This document shows, piece after piece, positions 5,820 to 10,653 of a stretch of 10,653 bases of DNA. The stretch comes from Candidatus Bathyarchaeota archaeon (GTDB taxonomy: Archaea > Thermoproteota > Bathyarchaeia > Bathyarchaeales > Bathycorpusculaceae), in assembly GCA_018396615.1 (NCBI GenBank), contig JAGTQT010000045.1, positions 544 to 11,196 of the forward strand. Reading direction: 5' to 3'. The notes below the pieces were generated by a model. The model ran no database searches and was not told where the DNA came from. It saw nothing but the letters and a program-made list of their open reading frames with translations. Positions within the stretch are counted from its first letter, which is position 1. Every line of letters begins with the position of its first letter. Both the position numbers and the translations under genes were made by a program.

Positions 5820-6449
5820 TCAGCTAGGCGTGTTTCCTTTAAATTGTGCTACATAATCCAGAACGGCTTGAGCATGTTTCTCTGGTATGCGGTTGGATTG
5901 AACCAGTTTCTCGACGAGATCTGTAATTGTAGCCAGTGCGTGAACTTTGTAGCCTAGCTTTTCAAGGTTTTCTCTTCCACCTTGCTCCCTGTCAACCACA
6001 ACCATTAGGTGGCTTATTTTGGCGCCCAGCTCTTCTAGAGGCTTTATTCCTTCAAGCTTGGCCAGTCCCTCGGTAACTACGTCGTCAAAGAAGAGTATTT
6101 TTTCGCCTTTGGTGACTTCTGCGCCAGCTATTCTGCCAGTGACTCCATAGGCTTTGTCTTCTTTTCTTACTATGATGCATGGTAATTCCAGCTTGCAACC
6201 AATACTTGGCAGTATAAGGGCTCCTTTTAGTTCGATTGTTGCTAGCTTGTCTATCTTGCTCGAAGCCGTGATCTTCGTAATCTCCTCTGCAACCGAGTCT
6301 GCGATGGTGCAGAAGTCTCTTGGGGAAGAAAGAAGACAGGCTAAATCAATGTAGTAGGGACTTATGGCGCCGGACTTAATTTTGAAGGCGCCGAATTTTA
6401 GGCATCCCGACTGGAAAAGGGCTTCGGCGACCTCTGCGATTTTTGGCAT
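5820..6449 (-). CDS. pyrE: Orotate phosphoribosyltransferase
   Basis: A 209-residue cytosolic enzyme of de novo pyrimidine synthesis that joins orotate to PRPP to give OMP. Family features are all present: FGAFKIKSGAISPYYIDL near the N-terminus (residues 19-36, the lysine/SG.isPyY region), the catalytic-loop sequence RKEDKAYG (95-102, R95, K96, K99), the PRPP motif beginning FFDDVVTEG (120-128), and VVDREQGG (151-158). Two departures are visible. The PRPP loop reads TEGLAK where TTGxS or TSGxS is usual, and Y101 stands at the place of the bacterial catalytic-loop histidine (H105 in Salmonella). The ATG at 6449 has GAGG (6457-6460) seven bases upstream, and a TATA-like TTTAATATTT lies at 6485-6494. 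No other pyrimidine gene is nearby, and no OMP decarboxylase is fused. An orotate-PRTase-like protein with another base as substrate is a minor alternative. Confidence 0.9.
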   Translation of the reverse strand: MPKIAEVAEALFQSGCLKFGAFKIKSGAISPYYIDLACLLSSPRDFCTIADSVAEEITKITASSKIDKLATIELKGALILPSIGCKLELPCIIVRKEDKAYGVTGRIAGAEVTKGEKILFFDDVVTEGLAKLEGIKPLEELGAKISHLMVVVDREQGGRENLEKLGYKVHALATITDLVEKLVQSNRIPEKHAQAVLDYVAQFKGNTPS

Positions 6450-6484
6450 ATTTGTTCCTCAGAAGACGAGTGCATGAAGTCTGA

Positions 6485-6494
6485 TTTAATATTT
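6485..6494 (-). promoter_or_regulatory. TATA-like element of pyrE
   Basis: AAATATTAAA on the minus strand, 36-45 bases before the pyrE ATG. It fits a short leader containing the GAGG site. Composition and spacing only. Confidence 0.42.
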
Positions 6495-6543
6495 GGCTAG
6501 CGCTGGATCAGCTAGTTAATCGAAGTATTCTAACAGAAACTGC

Positions 6544-6554
6544 AAAAGGAAAAA
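6544..6554 (-). terminator. Double T-tract after the solute-binding protein gene
   Basis: On the minus strand, T5 (6550-6554) and T4 (6544-6547) interrupted by CC follow a C4 run, about 30 bases past the stop. This is a plausible archaeal terminator separating this gene from pyrE, but the runs are short. Confidence 0.35.
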
Positions 6555-6584
6555 GGGGACGCTGTGTTTAGCTTTTTGCTTTTT

Positions 6585-9134
6585 TTAGCCTGCCCAACCA
6601 AAGTAAGTCGTGATTGCGAAATAGTCTTTCAAGTCGACTTTGTTGTCTCCGTTAATGTCACAGAGTGAGTCCCATTTTGAATGTCCTGGAATGCTGGCGA
6701 AGGCAACGGCAGCCCTAAGTACGTCTTTCAAGTCAACCAGCAGATCTGGCGTTGGCAACTGTGTTTTAAGCGGGTAATCTGGGTATCCAGTGTCGTCATA
6801 GAATGTGCTGCCGACAATATCCGCTTTAATGGTGATCCAGACGTAAAATGTGGCGTTCACCCACCTGCCAGCCCACGACTCAGGTTCTTTGAGGTAGGCT
6901 GCGACTTTAACACTGTGTTTGCCAGAAACCCAAGAGTAGTTGAAGTGCTGTGTGTAGAGTGTGTAGGGCGTCAAGGTTAGGTTAATCAATGGGTACCCTG
7001 GTTGCAGTACATCATCGATGTAAAGGTACTTGTCTACCGTTAGGCTGCCACCGTACCACAGATTTCTAAGATATGTAGTGAAGTTTACGGTTGTTGGAAA
7101 TGGGTACACATGTATGTGAATCTTTGCTTTGTAGCCATCGCTGCAAACATTAACCTCGAGTGGTGTGATTTTGAAGTAGCCATGCGGAGACGTTATAGGC
7201 GTGCTTCCTTCCAGATTGGTTTGCACCGTGCTGCCTGGGCTGTTCTTTACCAGCTCAACGTGGCTGTTTTCGACGTATTCTTTCAGTCTCCAAGGTCCAG
7301 ATGCAACAAAATTTGGGTCTGGCGCAAACCCGATTACGTATGCAGGATCTGCTGTTTTGCATATAGGTTCCCATATGTGCTTTGGAAGAATGCGAGATGT
7401 ACCTATCCAGCTTATAGCCCAAACATCTTTGGTGTCAAGAAGTATGTCAAAGTTGTAGGGGTCGGTCATTCTGAATCCTGAGATGTATTCCAGCCAAGGG
7501 CACCATATTGGGTTAATTCCTCTGTCGTAGAGGATTTTGTGCATCTCGCTTAAAGAAAAGCAAACATCCGCCGCAGTCAGAGGTGTTCCATCGCTCCAAT
7601 AGACGTTTGGTCGCATGGCAATCCGGATCTTAGTGCACTCTCCAAGAGTTGGATGCATGTAGGTGCCGACTTCGAAAGACTGTGCAAGCCATGGAACAAA
7701 ACTGCTTAGGTTGTATGGGTCGCGTTTAAGCAAGCTCTCGTACATCATGTCCAAAACTTTGTTGTCGTGGCTCCATTCGCCGAAAATGGGGTTCAGAGAG
7801 TACAGTTCTGACGTTGGAAAGCTACATCTAATGGTCATGTGGGAGCAGTCGCCCTTTACATAGTTCTTGGGATGCATATTCATCAACGTGATAGGGTTGA
7901 TCACGCCGTTTTCGCTGGCGGACATGCCGCCTTTGGGTACTAGTCCCTCCCAGTATTGTCCTTCCCAGAGATCTTCAGCGTCTGGATTTGCCGGGGTTCC
8001 TACATATCTTCTGCTTACGGCTTGAAGCCTGCAACCACACCATAACGGAACTGAAAGCACCATTTCCGCGAATCTTTCTTGCGCAACATGCACTGGAGCG
8101 ATTGTTTGCTCGAGCGTGTCAGCATACAAAGCGTTATTCACGGCTTGATTGTAAGCAGCGTCATTGCAGCCACCAATGTTGTAGCATCTACCAGGATGCC
8201 AGTAGTAGTCCCAATGCCACAAAATCAGATGATCTGGCTCCACGTCAAAGCCGCTCCAACCATCTATGGAAAGATGGAAATTCTTATGAATTGCGGGGTC
8301 TTCGTTTGGACTTACTATAGGCCAGTAGATTTTCTGAACCTTGATGCCGGCAGCCTCTAGTTCGCTTGCAAGATAGTCTCCGAATGCCTTTCTCTCCTCA
8401 TGCGCGTACTTGATGTAGAATCGAAGCTCTACTCTCTGTCCTGTGACGTTCCAAATTCTCCAGCCTTCTGTGTCTTTCTGTGCAAAGCCCGATGAGTCAA
8501 GAGAAGCATTAGCCATCGCCCTCGAGTACAGGTAACAGAGATCTTCTCTAGCACCGCCGGGGCGTATTTCTGGGTGAACATATTGGCCGCTTTCGGGGAG
8601 CAAAGGCGTGTAGAGGGGACAGCCGAATGGGCCTGTTATGTTGTTGATTATGTAGTCTCTGTTGCAGAGGTAGGCGATAGCCTTTCTCATCCCTAAAACG
8701 CTGCAGGGGTTGGGGTAAACCGGGTTCGGATATGTGGGGTCTGGCGGGTTGCCGAGAAACTCGTTGTTATTGTTGTTTATGGCTAGTATGTAGAAAGTGT
8801 TATCTGAGCCGCTTGAGACCACGTTAACCGTATTATTTAGAGGCGACGTGCTGAAGCTTTCATAAGTTTCATTTGTCAGTTGCCAATCCGTAAGGTCAAG
8901 TTGCCCACTTTCAAGAGCATTCCACATGTATTGCTCGTCGTTGTAAAGCTGAATTAATATTCTGTCGGCTCTGGGCCCAAAGCTTTCTGAAAGATTATCT
9001 GAAGTTGTTCCATCGTTGTATTCCCAAGCGCTTGACGGGGCAGTTAAGATGGCTACGAGTTGAGCACTAAGCATTGTTGTTAACATCAAAACCATTAGCA
9101 TTCGTGTTATTTTTTCAGAATATGTTTTTTTCAT
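6585..9134 (-). CDS. Exported oligopeptide-type solute-binding protein with permuted halves and dockerin-like tail
   Basis: An 849-residue SBP_bac_5 (DppA/OppA-like) extracellular binding protein, expected to hand peptides or other solutes to an ABC importer. Residues 1-36 form a signal peptide: a KK start, a hydrophobic stretch at about 12-31, and a likely cut near A32-A36. Residues 50-380 resemble the distal half of ordinary family members (GQLDLTDW, the RKAIAYLCNRDYI helix at 150-162, final VPLW at 362-365). Residues 415-620 resemble the proximal half (WSDGTPLTAADV 513-524, ASGPWRLKEY 611-620). A beta-rich, perhaps Ig-like, segment covers about 655-771. Residues 795-849 look like a dockerin, with a clear loop DINGDNKVDLKD (826-837). 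It has 16 cysteines, many N-x-S/T sites and no C-terminal membrane helix. The ATG follows GGGGAAGGAAG closely. No permease or ATPase gene is in the window, so its transporter partner is unknown. Confidence 0.9.
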   Translation of the reverse strand: MKKTYSEKITRMLMVLMLTTMLSAQLVAILTAPSSAWEYNDGTTSDNLSESFGPRADRILIQLYNDEQYMWNALESGQLDLTDWQLTNETYESFSTSPLNNTVNVVSSGSDNTFYILAINNNNNEFLGNPPDPTYPNPVYPNPCSVLGMRKAIAYLCNRDYIINNITGPFGCPLYTPLLPESGQYVHPEIRPGGAREDLCYLYSRAMANASLDSSGFAQKDTEGWRIWNVTGQRVELRFYIKYAHEERKAFGDYLASELEAAGIKVQKIYWPIVSPNEDPAIHKNFHLSIDGWSGFDVEPDHLILWHWDYYWHPGRCYNIGGCNDAAYNQAVNNALYADTLEQTIAPVHVAQERFAEMVLSVPLWCGCRLQAVSRRYVGTPANPDAEDLWEGQYWEGLVPKGGMSASENGVINPITLMNMHPKNYVKGDCSHMTIRCSFPTSELYSLNPIFGEWSHDNKVLDMMYESLLKRDPYNLSSFVPWLAQSFEVGTYMHPTLGECTKIRIAMRPNVYWSDGTPLTAADVCFSLSEMHKILYDRGINPIWCPWLEYISGFRMTDPYNFDILLDTKDVWAISWIGTSRILPKHIWEPICKTADPAYVIGFAPDPNFVASGPWRLKEYVENSHVELVKNSPGSTVQTNLEGSTPITSPHGYFKITPLEVNVCSDGYKAKIHIHVYPFPTTVNFTTYLRNLWYGGSLTVDKYLYIDDVLQPGYPLINLTLTPYTLYTQHFNYSWVSGKHSVKVAAYLKEPESWAGRWVNATFYVWITIKADIVGSTFYDDTGYPDYPLKTQLPTPDLLVDLKDVLRAAVAFASIPGHSKWDSLCDINGDNKVDLKDYFAITTYFGWAG

Positions 9135-9154
9135 CTTCCTTCCCCAATATTAAT

Positions 9155-9167
9155 CCATTTAATTTTG
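9155..9167 (-). promoter_or_regulatory. Possible TATA element of the solute-binding protein gene
   Basis: Minus-strand CAAAATTAAATGG, 21-33 bases before the ATG, would give a nearly leaderless transcript. That fits poorly with the purine run just before the start. The minus-strand stretch GCTTATCT slightly further upstream is an alternative. Confidence 0.3.
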
Positions 9168-9235
9168 AGATAAGCTTTTTGGAACAATTGTCTATAGTTT
9201 TGTAAAGGCCATGTCATAGTGTTTCTGAAATCAGG

Positions 9236-9245
9236 GTTATATATC
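9236..9245 (+). promoter_or_regulatory. Distal TATA-like element in the rpl3 upstream region
   Basis: GTTATATATC is a close match to an archaeal TATA box, 118-127 bases before the rpl3 ATG. Transcription would begin near 9270, giving either a long rpl3 leader or a short separate RNA. The sequence between the two TATA-like sites has no convincing open frame. The 228-base gap at 9135-9362 otherwise shows no gene. Confidence 0.4.
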
Positions 9246-9313
9246 TTGGATGTGAAAATCACGAAAGAAGGTAAGCGTTGCCAGTTCAGAAGAGCTCCAG
9301 AGATAACGGTAAT

Positions 9314-9321
9314 GTTTATAA
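9314..9321 (+). promoter_or_regulatory. Proximal TATA element of the ribosomal protein operon
   Basis: GTTTATAA lies 42-49 bases before the rpl3 ATG, the expected place for a start site near 9345 and a leader of roughly 18 bases. A GCGGG run sits about nine bases before the ATG. This is probably the main promoter of the operon. Confidence 0.55.
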
Positions 9322-9362
9322 CTTATTGTTCTCATTCCTAAGAGACACGAAGCGGGAAAATA

Positions 9363-10373
9363 ATGGGTCACAGGAAAACACACGCTCCAAGACATGGCTC
9401 TCTAGCTTATCTGCCTAGAAAACGCGCCAAACGTTTACTTGGCGGAATCCGTTTCTGGCCAAAAATAGAGGCAGAAGCCCCAAGGCTATTGGGTTTTGTA
9501 GGCTATAAGGCAGGCACAACCCACGTCTTCGAAATTGAAGATCGGAAACGGTCACCAGATTTTGGAAAGGAGGTAATGCGCTCGGCAACCGTGCTGGAAA
9601 CGCCTCCAATGATGATTTGCGCGGTAAGAGCTTACACTAGAAGCACAGATGGCTTGCGAACGATGACTGAAACATGGATGAAAGACCCTCCAGACGATCT
9701 TGACCGAATACTAACACTTCCAGAAAACTTCAAAGAAGAGAATATGAAAAAAATCGAGGAAAACCTCTCTAAGGTGGAGCGAATACGCGTTATTGCTATA
9801 ACCCAGCCCAGGCAAACAAGTGTACCGAAGAAGAAGCCAGACATTGTGGAGCTGGAAATCGGCGGAGGGACGATTCAGCAGAGATTCGAGTATGCAAAAA
9901 GCCTTCTTGGAAAAACTGTGACGCCGCCAGAAATTTTCAAGGAAGGTCAACATGTAGACGTTATCTCAGTCTCAGTTGGCAAAGGATTTCAGGGACCGGT
10001 AAAACGGTTTGGCGTAACGAAGCTCCAGCATAAGGGAAGAAAGACCAAAAGGGGAATAGCGACTTTAGGTCCGTGGAACCCGCATCATGTTATGTATAGC
10101 GTTGCAAGAGCCGGCCAGATGGGCTTTCACCAAAGGACAGAGCATAATAAGAGGATTCTCAAAATAGGCAATGATGGGAAAGATGTTACTCCAAAAGGAG
10201 GCTTCATAAGATACGGCGTTGTCAAAGGACCCTACATGCTTCTAGAAGGAAGCATAGCGGGCACTGAGAAGCGCCCGATAAGGCTTCGTTATCCATCGCG
10301 ACCACCGAAAACCGTGGCTGAAGAGCCTCCGCAGATTCTGCAAATATCGCTTGAATCTCCACAGGGAAAATAG
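9363..10373 (+). CDS. rpl3: Large subunit ribosomal protein uL3, archaeal type
   Basis: A 336-residue ribosomal protein that binds 23S rRNA early in assembly and reaches toward the peptidyl transferase centre. The archaeal/eukaryotic form is shown by the N-terminus GHRKTHAPRHGSLAYLPRKR (residues 2-20), by GKGFQGPVKRFG (207-217 region) and by GQMGFHQRTEHNKR (251-264). The basic tract HKGRKTKRG (223-231) forms part of the internal extension near the active site. Length is normal for archaea; bacterial uL3 is about 210 residues. The ATG at 9363 gives the exact family N-terminus. It is the first gene of the operon, with uL4 following 13 bases after its stop. The C-terminal 20 residues (AEEPPQILQISLESPQGK) look like a lineage-specific tail. 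Confidence 0.98.
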   Translation: MGHRKTHAPRHGSLAYLPRKRAKRLLGGIRFWPKIEAEAPRLLGFVGYKAGTTHVFEIEDRKRSPDFGKEVMRSATVLETPPMMICAVRAYTRSTDGLRTMTETWMKDPPDDLDRILTLPENFKEENMKKIEENLSKVERIRVIAITQPRQTSVPKKKPDIVELEIGGGTIQQRFEYAKSLLGKTVTPPEIFKEGQHVDVISVSVGKGFQGPVKRFGVTKLQHKGRKTKRGIATLGPWNPHHVMYSVARAGQMGFHQRTEHNKRILKIGNDGKDVTPKGGFIRYGVVKGPYMLLEGSIAGTEKRPIRLRYPSRPPKTVAEEPPQILQISLESPQGK

Positions 10374-10386
10374 GCTGGAAAAACAG

Positions 10387-10653
10387 ATGGCAAAGAAAAC
10401 AGTGAAAGTCTTTAACCTTGAAGGAAAACCGGCAGGAAAGATCGAGCTTCCACCAGTTTTTGCGACTCCTTTTAGGCCCGACGTGATAAAAAGGGCTGTG
10501 CTCGCGGTACAGTCAACGCGGTTCCAGCGCCAAGGCAGAGATTACATGGCTGGAAAAAGAACCTCGGCGGAATCTAGAGGAACAGGTAGCGCGATCGCAC
10601 GCGTACCCCGCCTCAAAGGGCAGTCTGGAAGAGCAGCCTTCGCTCCAGGAGTC
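10387..10653 (+). CDS. rpl4: Large subunit ribosomal protein uL4, 3' end cut by window
   Basis: The first 89 codons of uL4, a 23S rRNA-binding protein whose internal loop lines the polypeptide exit tunnel. The start MAKKTVKVFNLEGKPAGKIE and the following LPPVFATPFRPDVIKRAV (21-38) are archaeal/eukaryotic uL4 sequence. The tract with GRDYMAGKRTSAES (50-63) and RVPRLKG (72-78) begins the tunnel loop. About 170-180 more residues are expected beyond the right edge. The ATG lies 13 bases after the uL3 stop with a weak GGAAA ribosome site, so translation may be coupled. uL23 and uL2 would be expected next in an archaeal operon. Confidence 0.96.
   Translation, partial: MAKKTVKVFNLEGKPAGKIELPPVFATPFRPDVIKRAVLAVQSTRFQRQGRDYMAGKRTSAESRGTGSAIARVPRLKGQSGRAAFAPGV

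Noticed and set aside
5817..6515. The 11-base sequence GGATCAGCTAG occurs at 5817-5827 and 6505-6515, flanking pyrE as direct repeats.
   Set aside because: A match of this length is not rare by chance in several kilobases, one copy includes the pyrE stop codon, and no integrase or transposon trace is present, so I do not call an attachment site or insertion.
7110..7481. A 123-residue plus-strand frame opposite the binding-protein gene.
   Set aside because: The minus strand has a continuous, recognisable SBP_bac_5 protein here; the plus-strand product is rich in Cys, Arg and Trp without any family pattern.
9252..9341. A GTG-started frame of 29 codons between the two TATA-like sites upstream of rpl3.
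   Set aside because: It covers the proximal TATA element, has no ribosome site and its product has no protein-like pattern.
9014..9362. Considered a tRNA or small structured RNA near the divergent region.
   Set aside because: No cloverleaf, T-loop sequence or long stem could be found by eye in the non-coding part.
9711..9953. An 80-residue minus-strand frame inside rpl3.
   Set aside because: Shadow of a strongly conserved ribosomal protein gene.

Overview
The window reads as archaeal chromosomal DNA. The right end carries ribosomal proteins uL3 and uL4 of archaeal/eukaryotic type. Several genes have AT-rich TATA-like elements about 35-50 bases upstream of the start. TTG and GTG starts occur beside Shine-Dalgarno-like purine runs. 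The enzymes (S-adenosylhomocysteine hydrolase with a paired deaminase, a stand-alone PyrE) and the large secreted solute-binding protein fit an uncultured lineage near Bathyarchaeia, but that placement is an inference from overall flavour. I see no CRISPR array, tRNA, rRNA, insertion sequence or phage gene, and no gene-free stretch longer than about 230 bases.

Layout. Bases 1-2329 (minus strand) hold a two-gene unit: an MTA/SAH deaminase-type amidohydrolase followed by ahcY, which runs off the left edge. Together they should dispose of S-adenosylhomocysteine, possibly through S-inosylhomocysteine. Bases 2435-3107 (plus) hold a four-helix membrane protein of unknown role and a 50-residue protein, ending at a T-tract. 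Bases 3228-4720 (plus) hold a P-loop kinase with an odd Walker A motif and a PHP-family phosphoesterase 17 bases behind it. Facing them at 4712-5731 (minus) is an aminoglycoside-phosphotransferase-like kinase, with a 9-base tail overlap. In bacteria this phosphotransferase family (COG2187) is commonly fused to the same kind of P-loop kinase (COG0645). Here the two halves are separate, inverted and split by the PHP gene.

Bases 5820-6449 (minus) encode orotate phosphoribosyltransferase, with an altered PRPP loop. Bases 6585-9134 (minus) encode a large exported oligopeptide-type solute-binding protein whose two halves appear in permuted order, followed by a beta-rich segment and a dockerin-like calcium-binding tail. 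A 228-base divergent promoter region separates it from rpl3 (9363-10373) and rpl4 (10387 to the right edge), the start of the large ribosomal protein operon.

The most interesting parts are the dispersed kinase/phosphotransferase/phosphoesterase cluster and the permuted, cysteine-rich, dockerin-tailed binding protein. Nothing in the window is clearly a new defence or mobile system.
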